Part shown: positions 1 to 12,625 of the stretch, one piece after another | How positions within the stretch are numbered: the first letter of the stretch is position 1 | Layout: each line of letters starts with the position of its first letter | NCBI GenBank assembly: GCA_964247055.1 | Contig: OZ176054.1 | Location: 5,456,001 to 5,520,000, forward strand | Reading direction: 5' to 3' | DNA from: Paragordius varius | Lineage: Eukaryota; Nematomorpha | DNA: 64,000 nucleotides | Translations under genes and position numbers: made by a program | The notes under the pieces: generated by a model | Told to the model about the DNA's origin: nothing | What the model saw: only the letters and a program-made list of their open reading frames with translations | Databases searched by the model: none

Positions 1-332
1 CATAATCATAAATAAAAACCTATTGGCTAAATATCAAATGACAAATAATATTCATAAATGTTAATGAATTAATAAAGGGGATAATAAATCATTTATAAAA
101 ACAATCTAACACTAGTTGACAAACCAAAAATATATCATCATACTTTTGATTAGCGTATTCAGTAGTGAATATCTAATTTTTTATTCTACAAACACACTAT
201 TGAAAGCATATTCAATCATTCCCAATAAAAAATATACCCAAATATTTTTATTGGCATATTTTCATAAAAAAAATTGCATTTTCAAATTAATCTAACGCAT
301 GTGGCAAAAAATCGTAATCAATTATAACTTAC

Positions 333-3300
333 GATTCCTATAGCCGCTTTGTGGATAGGTGAAAGCGAAAGATCCGCAGCTTTAACCTCACAAACCAACA
401 CAGGATCAAACCAAACATCAGGTCCCCCAACTATAAATAAATACAGCAAAAATTTAAATTATAAATACAAAGCCTGAAATCTTAATGACAAATTATTTTT
501 TTAAAAAAACGTACATTAAACCTTAACATTTTAATGTAAAATATCGTTTTGGAATAGGAATTGAATGGAAAATGTAAATTAACACTCTCAATTACATTCA
601 AGATTTTACCATTTAGGTTATGTAAAAAAATAAATTTAAAAAATATACTTTCGTCTTTAAAATATATGTCTTTTCGTTCTTAAGTTTCATCTTTATAATT
701 ATAACTTATACTGTAATAATATATTTAAATATCCAAAATTTTCGGCAAAATATTAACTTTTAATCGACAATTAATGATACCATTTGATCCATCGATCCCA
801 TTGTAACCACTTACATAGTAAGATTTTGGACCCGCAATTATGTGCGGCTTTAATTTATCTCTCAATTCTTCTAAATCGGCATCTTTGAACCCGGTCCCAA
901 GCTATTTGTACAAATTATATGTTTTATAGATTTTTTTGTGTTAATGCACTTGAGTGCCTCATAAAAAATAAAAGTATATGTTATAAATAAATATTTATTA
1001 ATTTAATGATATAAACGGGATAATATATATATATTTTAAAAAAATGAAACAGTAAACTAGTCAGAATGTTTTTAGTGTCAATATATATATATATATATAT
1101 AATCGTATAATAAATTATGTTTGTATTATAACATTAAAATATTATTTTTGGACTTTAATTCTTATTAGAGAAACATTTTATCATACTATGTAGAATTGGA
1201 ATAAGCCTGTTTTCACAGGCATACCATGTTCATCGTAAAGAGAAACGTTGTTTTGATTTATGGACTTTTTACTAAATTCTTATGGTTTTCAATGCAGAAG
1301 AAAACAAAAATAGATTTATTTGAAAATTAGTATATTCAAGTTTCGTATTACACATTTATGAACCAATTTTAGTATGGGGACATATTTCCAACTATTAAAA
1401 AAATTGTAATTAGAGTGGATGGTATTACTATTTTGGTAACATAGATAGATTTTACATACTTTCTGGTCCTTATAAAAAAACTCATAAATTAGCGATTAGC
1501 TTTTAATTAATTATTGGGTACTTGATCCCTAAACATACGAAAAAAAAGTATTCCTTAAGATTTTTTAGAGAATTACCTTACAAATACTTTGATATTGTTC
1601 ATTGGCATCATCATAACAGGCGAGCAATAAGCCTCCATAAACTCCGGTTCTTTTACCTTGCCCTTGATAAGCCCCAATGATAACCAAATCAAATGTGTCG
1701 CCAGTACTGTCAATATAATCCTTTTTTAACTAAAACGATTGGGAAATATATATATATATATTATAAAATAAGTTTGCACAAAAAAATTCACAAAAAATAT
1801 TATTTGTCTAATCATTAGGTATTATTAATTAAAACCATTTTAGGTGCAAAAAATATGCACAAAATATATTATATTTAAACATAAAATAGTTATAAGATAT
1901 TAATATATATAAATTAATTGCATTACGAGGAAAATAAAGTTTTATGATGACAAATATCAAAAAAAATCGTTTTTCCAAAAACCAATAAAAGGATTAACCG
2001 TGGTTTAAGTTATAGCAAATTTTTTTTAAAAAACACGAAAATTTAAATTAAATTTATGCTAATAAAAATATTGAAGGGCAAACTTTTAGCCATTTGTTAG
2101 AGCGTTTATCGATTTCATATAGGGAATCTAACGCTTTGACCATTAATCCTTCACAATTTCCTAGGATTAAAAATATTATTTAGACACAAAAAAACAATTA
2201 AAAAACAAAATTATACCACCCGATTGTTAAACGTTATAAAAATAGATATTTATGTTAGTAATTAATTAAAACTTATTTTAAAGTATATATATGGAAATCA
2301 TATATAATCTATGCCATAATAGTAAGTAATATTCCATTGAAAATTATGGAAAACATGTTATTAATAATAAAATTTATTAGTGAAAAGCAAGCCGAGAAAA
2401 CAAATTATGATTTTGCATTTTTGTAAAATTTAAAAAAAAATGAGTAAAAATGTCATCACCTTTAACACTTGCTTCCATAAATTCTGCGATTTCATCCAGG
2501 ACGGCAGGAGAATCTTTTTCAACATCCAAATGTTGTGCAAAATGAAAATGACCTAACATACATTTTACACATAATTAAATTAAAAAATATATTTATATTA
2601 AACAATTAAAGCCAAATATAACAGAAAAAACATATTTTTCAAACTTGTAAAAAACAATAATAATAATATAATAATAAAATATGAGTTAAACGCTGTTTCC
2701 TTAAATATACGATATAATTTTATGCATTGCCTATTTAAAAAATTATATCATAAATGGGAATAACCTATATGACACCTTAAGTTTTTTTGCATATTTCGCA
2801 TAGAATTTGTTAATTTTATCGGATTCTGAGACTCATTTGTAACCCTATTCAAAATGTCTCCTATAAAACGTAAAAACGGACCTCACAATACTATAAAAAT
2901 AAAAAGCGAAAGAAATATTGATATAACCTAAATGTGCATTAAAATTGGTATAAAGGATTTCTCTCCGTTTTTTAAATGTTAGTTCTGTCAATGGATTATC
3001 ATTCAAGAAAAGAAGATCAAAAGCAAAAACACAAACGTCCACTTTGATTGCATGGGATGAAGCATCCTAAATATTTAAAAAGTATATTTTGTGCGATGAA
3101 TTAAACTGAATTTATAGGTTTTGGAATAATTTGATGCAAGCATCACCAAAATTAATGATGATTTCGTTAGAAATATCTAATTTTGTGAAATTAAAACAAA
3201 ATCAAAACTAAAGAAAAAACATTTATAAATTAATCGAATACTTAATTCAAAATAATATTTAGTAAATGTAAAAAAGCACTCTAAAAATTATATTTTATAA

Positions 3301-6300
3301 TACACTTAACCAACTTTAATATACGAATTAAGTACACTTCTAAATTATTAAATGTAAAAGTTATGAAGCATATCCCTGAAAGCATATATAAAACTAATAC
3401 TTTGCGTTTTCGAGTAGTCAAAATTTGAAAGGGTAAGATTTGTTGCTTTTCGGCATCAAAAGCTACAACTTCGGCATCCATTATAAAATTCTTAACGTTT
3501 GTTTTATCATATATTATTCCACGATTGTTGTGTGTATTCGATTCCCCGTCTAATTTTTAAATAATAATAATAAAATATTGCAAACGACTAAAAAATTTTA
3601 GTGTTTTGTTGTATTTAATGTAAATAAAATATATATACATATAATTATACAATTTTTATGTAAACTTATTGTTTAAAATTTTGAAATAATAAGTTAAAAT
3701 AATAGGACAACCAAATTTTTTAACATTTTATTGAAATTTTATTTAAATGAGCCAATAAACACTTTCAACTTAGTATACTTAGGTGATAATTAAATTTTGC
3801 TTTAGTTTTTTTTAACCCTTTTCACATCTTATTTCAACACAAGTTTTACATAAGCAAAATATACAATATTTAATATAAAGTGTATAATTCAATAAAATTT
3901 CCATTATGTTTGATTATAATTACCACTAATTTCCCTTTCCCATTGTAATTTTTCAATTAAATCGGGATACTTTGTTGTGGTATCTTCTTGATTACGACTA
4001 TAAACCCGATATGTGCCATCCGAACATAAATGAATCTTGGATGATAATATATATATATATATATATATAATAAACGTTATGTTAGCTTTTGACACAATAT
4101 AACTTAAGGTGTATACCATAGATAGTGTATAAAATAAATTATAATTTTGTGAAAAAATAAACCTACACTTATCTATGAATTCTTAAATCTCATTCTAAAT
4201 TTCTAATGCTACCTTATATACTTAAAATGGCTTAGTGTGTAGTAGCTCCCGATATATATTTATATATATAAATAAATAAACTTAGTCAAAGTAAATGATA
4301 AATAATTACTATAATTTTGCTGAATAAAATTCAATAAAGATTCGAAATTAATTAATTCTTTAGTGGACCAAGTAACTTTAAAAAATAAAATTTAAATTGA
4401 ATTTTGGAAAAATTTGTTGGGTGCCTGTTCACATATAAAAATGTTTTTATACTGGTATTTTTGATTCCAGATATTTGGAACTAAAAGAATTGATAAAGGA
4501 TTATATATACATATCATCTAATTTGTGTTGATTTGTGGTTTTCAGATTATTTATCAATATAAGTAGTTTTGACCCAAAAAACTCAGTAAATCAATATAAA
4601 ACAAATTTGTTCATGTTTAAAAACAAATATTAACCTGAGCACGTTCTCCGTCATATTTCCATTCAAATGTTAAAGGTTCTGCTAAGAATTTATCCTCGCC
4701 TTTACTTTTTGAGCCTGATTCAAATTTTTCAAGTAAATCCTTCACATCTCCTTTCGTGGGCTGTGCCAACATAGGTTTTACAGGAATGCCTAATTTAAAT
4801 TACCATATTAACCGGATAAAATACAAATGTGAATTTTTATTTAAAAAACTAAAATGCTAAAAAAATTATAAAAAATTGCCAAATTTTGGCTCTCGGTAAT
4901 TTTTTTGTACCACTAACTAAAATTCATGAGCATTTAGATCAAGCATTGGATATATCATGTTTCATATTCAAAACGTTTAAAAAATAAAATACTCTCCAAC
5001 ATAAACTTTCCCTAAATATAATTTGCATAAATTATAAATTAATTAAGTGATTGAAAACAAAACGGTTTGTCAAGCTTAAATAATACCGGGATGCATCTTA
5101 CAATGTTTCATAAGGTTGGAGATACCATGTTTCATTATTAAAGGTATAATAATATCGTAAGATGGGCATTCGCTGCAAAAAAATATAATAAAATTTCTTT
5201 AAACACTAACATTTAACTATTAAACAAAGTGATAAACATAATATATATAAAACTTGAATGCATTTTTCAGTATAGCGGTATTTTCGTCAATTTTTTTCTT
5301 ATTTTTCGATTCTAGATTAAATAAACATAAAATATACCATAGATATTTTTGATATGAACAAATTCATATATATATTTAAATATAAAACCGGTAAATGCTT
5401 GGGAGAGAGCTGCTAATATACTGGCCTGAGCTAAACCGATCCGCATTTTACCAGTGACAAATCTTACAATATATTTGGCTTCATATGATTGACTGTGGAC
5501 AAATATTTCTTTCAACTTACCCAATTTACGAGATTGGCTCTATAATATAAATTTCTTTACTGTAAAATATCGTAAAATAAAATCAATATTTTATAAAATA
5601 AAACATGGGTTAAAATCATTGGTTCTACAATGATTTTAATTAACTATTTCTTTTTATTCCAATTATTTTATATATAAATGTCTGTTTGCGAGAAAAGTAG
5701 CACACGATTAAATTTTGGTTGGCTATTTAATAAGAAAATCAAGCATTCTGTAAATGTACAAAAAAGGATGTATAATTTTTACCGAAAAACAATAGAACTA
5801 GACCAAAAACCTTTTTCCAAGAAAAAAATTGCCGTTAAAGATAGATAATAAGAAACCAAAATCAACGGTTCCAATTTCATTACTAATTTCTTAAAAAAGC
5901 ATATACATTTTGTCCACTAATTTCGGATATTTCTTTGAAAGCATCATAAACTTTTCGAACTGTCAAATGTTTTTTGGTGTTGGAAAACATAGTTTTTTGT
6001 GTGCCTTTACTTTGCTGAGCTACTATACCAATATCGCCTTTCGCTTTAATCTCATTTTTTATTGTCGCTAGCGTTCGACCTATATATAAAAATCATGGTA
6101 TTCATTGTGGCAAAAACAGTATGATTCACTTTTTAATTAAATATTAGGCAACGTATAAAAATTATGATATTTATATATGGATTTATCAAAAAACATTAAT
6201 GTTATTATCTAAAAACATATATTATAATATACTTTAATAAATATAAAACTCATCGATCTTTATAAAATTTAAGAAACTTCGGTTATGCAAATCAATGCTT

Positions 6301-7260
6301 TTAGCTCTATATATAATTATCAAAATATATTTAAAATTAACTCTTTTGTCCAAAAATAAATTACAATCATATATTACCGGTGCTTTCTGCCATTAATTTA
6401 AGCACGGCCTGTTCCCCAATATTTAATTCACGGCCTTCATAAGTGGGTGCAATACAATTTGAGCATAAATAAAGCACTGGAATGAGATCTTGGGGTGTCA
6501 TTTCAATGATGGAACCATATAAGTGAGATAGATACTCGATTATTTTTAATCTAACATTGCAAAATTGTTTAAATCAAATTTAGAGTTGGACCCCTCCATC
6601 TCCCATTATCTCTCTCTTGATATCCGCATCATGACCCATTTTGATATATTTTTTTAAATTTAATCCACTTATTTACAATGTATAGTTTAGTGGGGATATA
6701 AATATAAGGGATTCAATATACTCATAAATAGGTATGTTTGTAAAAATGAAACAAACTGCAAACAATTATCGTAGATATCGGAAAAGTAAAGCGTGGAACA
6801 AAGCAAAAATATTTAATAATCCGGTGGTAAAAAGGGCAAATTCCGGTTCTACAATTTTAAAAGGTTCAAACATAAAGTTTTTTAAAATAATAATTCAAGT
6901 AAAAACAAACTAAATCAATTTAAAAATAAATTATACCTTGATGATTCTTCCTCAATAGCTTCTAATGTTTTAGCTAAAGCCGAATAAGGAACACTAAATA
7001 TTTATAAATATATTGATATTTTAGTTCCAAATAAAATATAAATAATACGATTGGTTTGTAGCCCAAGAAGCATTTTTAACATAATCATAATCCGAATCTG
7101 TTGGGTCGTATATTATATCTTTCAATGATATGTTATCTATATTTAACAAATTGTAAACCATCATATTTTATATCTTCAACTTGAGTTTTTCGTTTTTCCT
7201 CTATTTTAATTTTCTAATATTATTACATTAAATACCTTTATAATTGGCGAAAGTTTTTGG
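333..7260 (-). CDS. LIG1: DNA ligase I (ATP-dependent), partial
   Basis: Seals nicks between Okazaki fragments and in excision repair, in the nucleus. Exons in transcript order: 7236-7260 (tentative), 7159-7213, 7049-7136, 6937-6993, 6378-6550, 5907-6079, 5389-5539, 5254-5311, 5087-5172, 4635-4789, 3924-4035, 3401-3549, 2928-3066, 2460-2552, 2084-2160, 1577-1729, 808-901, 333-430; all phases agree, giving about 645 residues. The DNA-binding domain ([16 protein letters not shown]) leads into the adenylation domain. Motif I is [10 protein letters not shown], with the AMP-accepting Lys near 4656. [32 protein letters not shown] and WLKLKKDY are the later nucleotidyltransferase motifs, and [16 protein letters not shown] lies in the OB domain. 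The last few dozen residues lie left of the window. The true N terminus with any PCNA-binding box was not found, so the start is unknown. Two introns are only 22 nt. Confidence 0.93.
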
Positions 7261-7957
7261 CTAAATTTTATATAAACATTTACTCTAGTTGTATTTTAGG
7301 ATTGGTTGATACAAAAAAGGATCTAATATATTATTAATGATTATTACGTTATTTTATTTTGCGGCATATACCTAAATTTTTTTAAACAGGTTGTAAGGGG
7401 CGCCCATTTAAAATAGCATTTGAGCATATAATCATGATTATATGGATAATTACGACACTTATTATTTACGCTACTGGCGAATTTGAGCTAACGGTTCATA
7501 ATTGTTTAATTTCGGTAATTTTGCGAAAAATTGATAATATTAAATATTATAATTTTAATTCATATGTCAAAAATTAAACAAATAACTCAGTTTGGGCTAA
7601 AATTAATAATATGCATTATCTTTTAGGCTCAAAGGTAAAATTAATTTAACTTAAACTTCTAGTTTTTTTATTAAAAACAATGTTTGTCATATATCCTTAT
7701 ATAGTGATTGAGGTTATCCTCCTTAAAATTAAATAATATACCAAATATGTAATGTATTGAATTTATTTTGAAATTTTTGACATATTATAATTTACTGTGT
7801 CCACAATCTTGATGGAATATATGTTTTAGAAATATGCATAGGGTGTATTTTTGTGTGTTTGGTCCTTAGGAATAATTACACACTTTATACCTCTTTAGGT
7901 TTTGCATAGCAAAGCGATTTATACAAATATCTTGAGAAGGTATTATCGTTTGAGCCT
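7261..7957. other. Ligase upstream region, no gene seen
   Basis: AT-rich sequence upstream of the ligase exons. It must hold the missing first coding exon(s) or the promoter, but I could not choose a start codon. No repeat unit or RNA gene was recognised. Confidence 0.4.
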
Positions 7958-8860
7958 TAACACCGACTCAAATTAGGATATAAAAACACTCCAGACTATA
8001 TTTAAGTTAATATTTTAATACTGAAAGGAACGGTCCCAATTTATGCTTCAATCCAAAAAAAATATAAAAATAAGCTGAAATATAAAAAAGGTTTTATAGT
8101 GACACTTCAATCAAATTGGGGTATCTAAATACTCGAGATTATATTTAAGTTGATTTTATCAAACTACTGAAAGAACCCAAATTATTATGCTTTTAGCCAC
8201 TTCGAAGCCATTTATGTTAGACAACATTTTTGCAAAATATCGTTTTTATTTAATTTTAAAGCTAATACTAAAGCCAATCACATCTAATATTGATAGAAAA
8301 GGAGAAATTGTTTATTTTGTATTATTTTTAATTTTAGGTAATGTACCATGCCATGGTGATACCTTGGGTTTTTACCTTAATATAAGTAATATCAAGTATT
8401 TTGAATATATGTATAATTAATTTCATTAATGTTATATAAATGCAAACTTTTGCCATTGTTTCAAGTCCTTCCATATATTTTAAAATATTTAATTTTAAAC
8501 AGGTCAGGGATATCCAACGACTCCAATTAAATCTTAGGACTGAAATAAATGTGTTTTATCCGCATTATTTAGCCCTTTTGCTCATGATTTTAACACTTGA
8601 TGACGTTTGGGAGTAGATATATACCGACCATCTAAAATTTAAATACTTAATATTTTTATCATTGAGCTAAAATTAACTTTCTTTACACTTATATACAACA
8701 CAGATTCTGTCCTTTCATTTGAATTGGGGTAATTGGTACCCCGGACTGTTTGGAATAAATATCAAAAAATAAGCAAGCAATCGAAACCATGGCAATTCAC
8801 TTATATAACATTGATGAACCGAAATCTAAAATTTATTTAAAAATACTTGATAATACCTAT
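7958..8860. repeat. Degraded copies of the TTAA-type MITE
   Basis: Three damaged pieces of the MITE family that is whole at 19223-19783. A 5' fragment lies at about 7958-8098, a second forward copy at about 8102-8575 (ending with the GGATATCC-type terminal block), and a reverse fragment at about 8700-8860. The forward copies keep the start ACTTCAATCAAATTGGGGTA and the inner CATCTAATATTGATAGAAA stretch. The reverse fragment is cut where the Helitron at about 8861 begins. More diverged than the other copies, so probably older. Confidence 0.75.
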
Positions 8861-9797
8861 TAATGAATGTCCCGACAATAGCTTCGCCCTCTTTTTAAAA
8901 TAGGCCCCCAGTTCGGGCCCACCCCGTGTGAAAAACGGTTTTTTTTTGAAAACAGAAGTCCACAAAAATCGTGTCTTTGAGACAATTTTCCGGAGAACGT
9001 GTTGGACCATTCAATTTCAAATATAATTTTTATTTACGTATTTTCGATTGCGCCGAACATAGTCGTCTCGCTTTTTTGATTTAGGCCCTCTTTTTACCCG
9101 CTCCCCCCGTAAAATGCCACCTTTTTCAAAAAACAAAGTCCATAAAAATATTTTTTTAAATCTATTTTTCGACCAAGGTATGAGACCGTAAAAATTCAAT
9201 ATGGATTCCACGTATTACCTGTTAAAAGGCAAAAATTTTAGTCAAGCGTTTCTTTGATGATAGCTGCTGGGTAAGGAGCTACCCGCGAAAAACTGATTTT
9301 TCATGTAACTTTGTGATCTGTTTCCGGAAAACCAGTGAACGCAATCAAATCCAAATATCGAAAAAATCATAAATAAATGTCCCGACAATAGCTTCGCCCT
9401 TTTTTGGAATAAGGTCCCCAGTTCGGGCCTACCCCGTGTGAAAAAATGGGTTAAGTCAATTTTTTGGAGAACGTGTTGGACCATTCAATTTCAAATATGA
9501 TTTTTGTTTACTTATTTTTGATCGCGTTGAACATAGTCGACTCACTTTTTTGATTTAGGCCCTCTCCCGCTCCCCCCGTAAAATGCCACCTTTTTCAAAA
9601 AACAAAGTCCATAAAAATATTTTTTTGATTGTATTTTTCCCCCAAGTAAACAATATATTAGTATGAATGCACCGTTTTAAAATTCCTATAATATCATATT
9701 TAAAGGATGTTTCGAAATAATCCACATATGTGGATCATTTTATTGTCCCTTATTTCAAATAGCCCCCCCCCCCAGAAGTCCGAAGGATTTACGCTAG
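8861..9797 (+). mobile_element. Helitron, 5'-truncated non-autonomous copy
   Basis: Shares long stretches with the Helitrons at 41.3-43.9 kb, such as CCCGACAATAGCTTCGCCCT, GGGCCCACCCCGTGTGAAAA and CGGAGAACGTGTTGGACCAT. It contains two successive internal modules. It ends ATTTACG-CTAG followed by T, as expected for a Helitron 3' end inserted between A and T. The 3' hairpin seen in the related copies is missing: CCGAAGGA runs straight into TTTACGCTAG. The 5' TC end is also missing, where the element abuts a broken MITE. No Rep/helicase coding sequence. It was probably moved in trans when young and is now inactive. Confidence 0.8.
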
Positions 9798-10392
9798 TAA
9801 TTAATAACTTTCTATCAATATATACCTACTCATACTGTAATAATTCCAGATGAATCACATTTTTTGACCAGCTTTTTGGACAAATTTTTTTAAAAAAAAA
9901 TAACAAATATATAAGTTTTATTTAATGCTCTTGTTGTAAAATTCATTTTTTAGCTACTTTGGTATGTAATAATTTTAACGTTTTACATGTTAATTAAATT
10001 ATTTGCATCATTTCTCTTCCAGAGTGACTGAGCCTCAATTTTTTACGTTCTAGAAGCCCTTTGACTAAAAAAAAAGTCTTCCAAAAACACAGTAGAGTTA
10101 CCCCAAATTTGATACACTAAGTATATATATGTAATATATATACTTATTCTGAATAGATTTAGTAAACAATTGATGGATATGGATTTAATTACCATATTAT
10201 ATAATCCTTTATTAATACAAATTGCGAAATATATTTTGAGACGACCTAATAACACAAATTACTATAATATAGTAGGCCATCTTTGTAATAAATTACTCTT
10301 ATGTGATAAACCAATTAAAATTTATTTCAACATATTTTTGTACAAGAATATATATCAAATAATATTAATATGTAACTAGTTTGCGCGAACCA
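9798..10392. other. Intergenic, no gene seen
   Basis: AT-rich spacer between the Helitron end and the SmB stop codon. Short open frames on both strands carry no recognisable protein motif. Confidence 0.5.
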
Positions 10393-12603
10393 TTACATAA
10401 CTCCTGGAGGTGGCATACCTATTAGAAGAAAATATAATGATGAATTGTCAATTAAATTTCATATATATTTAATATTGGAGATAAATTAACGAAATAAAAT
10501 AATTTGTTTAGTTTTTAATATATCTATGTAAAATGTAATAATTAATTATGTAAATTGATAAAGAATGATAATTATAATCTTATACGACTAAAATAGACAT
10601 TTTAAAATAATATAATTAGTACATTAAAATCAATTGAAATATCCTAATAAACGACCAAAATCTTAGAATATAGTTAAAAAAATCAATTTAATTTTTCGCA
10701 TTAAGAAAGTATATATAGAAAATGCACAAATTTAATTAATTTTTTTCTAATATTAAATTTTAGGGCAACGTTCAATTAAAATTTCTAATAACAGATCGAA
10801 TATAATCCAAAGATAAAAAAAATATGTAAATTTTAAAAAAGAGCATTATTACACGTTGCCAAAGTTCGGCATTGAGAATATTATAACGAAACAAGTGAAA
10901 AACTTACAAATAGAATTATATTATCAAACAAATTAACAACTCTATTACAAACTTATTCCTTCATAGAATCTAAGATAAATAATATAACATAATATATAAC
11001 TAATACATGTAAAAACTTTAATTTCCGAACCCTTTAACTATAAAAATATAACCAATGCTATAAAACTACACTGAAATTTTAGAAATGGTTAAGACGGAAA
11101 AATACAGTAAATAAGCGTATTATTGGTTATAAGAGTTTTTTTATTTAATAGGAAAAAATAAGAAAGTCAGGATAAACTTTTTAAATAATTCATAATTAAA
11201 CTATATACTGTGCAATTTAAGCTGGAAATAACAAAAATTTGCGCCTCCTTTACAATAAAATTTTTTATATTAACAAAATAAAATAACATATAAACAATAA
11301 CCAATAAATATACAATTTCTAATTATTTATCAGAATTGAGCGCAAATGCTTATTGAAGAAAATAAAAAAATAATTTTGCTTAATACGCATTTAAGCTTAA
11401 TTTTAGGATCGATTATATTATTATTTTTAAACATATAATTCTATCAATTCTATTTTATCTAAAAATTTTTGGGAATTCACATACCTCCTTGAGGCATCAT
11501 CATTTGGGGTGCGGGTCCGCCCAATCCCACAGCTGGTCCTTGAAGACCCATCATTGGAGCACCTGATGGCACTATTCCGCGTCCGGCCGCTCGACCCATT
11601 CCTGGTCCCGGTGGCACAATACCAGCTGCTGCTACAGGCACGCGAGGTTTACCATCCTAAAGAAAAATAAAAATTTATTTAAATATCAAATAAAGTTTAC
11701 TAAGAAAACATATGCCTTAGGATTCATTGATATAATTTAAGATAATAATATGGTTCAAATTAAAATATTTATTTACTAAACATTCAATATTTCGTTTAAT
11801 TTATAAGCTTCTTGAAACAAAAATATCAGTCCTCTGAGTGTCAATGGTGAACTTAATTCTCATACCTACTGCTTTATTCCAAAAAACTGAATTTAGCAAA
11901 ATATAGAATGTATATAAAATAAAATTTTCATTCAATTAAATAGATTATTATCCTGAGTTTGTTAATATCGTAACATACATCAAAGCTGTTAAATCTTCAA
12001 AATTTTAGGTAGCTGATGTAAGTTAATTTTTCATATTAAATTTATGTTAATAGGAGAAAGATAAGCGAGAATGCCATCGTTGTTAAATTTAACAAACTTA
12101 GCCATAGGCTCAAATTATCCATTATGTGAAAGTAAAAACTCACCAGGATGTTACTAATAAAAACTCTGCAAATTATAACCAATATTAGTGTAAGAAACGT
12201 AACTTACTCTTAAATTAATTTTACTATAAAATATTAATTAAACCTTAAATTATTAATCTCGTTTTTATATAATATATAATATGAACTTCGGGAGGGGGTG
12301 GTCCATGAACGGTAACAGAAACAACATTCTCGCCTCGCAAAAGCACTAAGCCTAATGTTCGCTTTTCTTCCCGTTCTGTATTAGAATCATCTTTCGCTCG
12401 TATAATTCTAAACTCTTCACAGTCTGCCAAAATAACATTCATGTGCTTGTCAAACGCTCTGAAAGTTCCTATAAAAGAGCGTCCATCTTGAAAAGTGATC
12501 CGCATTCGATAGTTAATATAGTTAAGCATTTTATTCCCACGGCCGGCACCCTATATATATTTTATTTAAGATTAAATTAATTATAAATATATGATCTTAC
12601 CAT
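10393..12603 (-). CDS. SNRPB: Small nuclear ribonucleoprotein SmB/B'
   Basis: Core spliceosomal Sm protein, part of the heptameric ring on U1, U2, U4 and U5 snRNA. Exons: 12601-12603 (the ATG alone), 12287-12550, 11485-11656, 10393-10418; they join in phase to give 154 residues. Residues about 8-82 form the Sm fold. Sm1 contains [27 protein letters not shown], and Sm2 contains [20 protein letters not shown] Gly/Pro/Met-rich tail follows ([36 protein letters not shown]). The human protein is about 240 residues, so the proline-rich tail is much shortened. The start codon ends exactly at the exon 1 splice donor (ATG|gtaag). Introns are 50, 630 and 1066 bp in transcript order. The end of a 1.65-kb insertion lies 8 nt upstream of the ATG. 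Confidence 0.95.
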
Positions 12604-12611
12604 GTTGAAAT

Positions 12612-12625
12612 TTGAATGGAGCTAA
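12612..12625. repeat. 14-bp direct repeat, left copy
   Basis: TTGAATGGAGCTAA, identical to 14279-14292. Probably a target-site duplication around the insertion between them. On the minus strand it lies 8 nt upstream of the SmB start codon. Confidence 0.75.

Noticed and set aside
2760-2870. Extra ligase exon suggested by an open stretch between 2553 and 2927
   Set aside because: The neighbouring exons already join in phase and match the family without a gap.
8187-8420. 77-residue open frame on the plus strand
   Set aside because: Lies wholly inside a decayed MITE copy and is not open in the better preserved copies.
9017-9484. Open frames with similar proteins (such as RFKKIFLWTLFFEKGGILRG) at 9.0-9.5 kb and again at 41.2-43.4 kb
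   Set aside because: They are chance translations of the repeated non-coding Helitron modules. The similarity comes from DNA repetition, and the frames are not conserved between modules.
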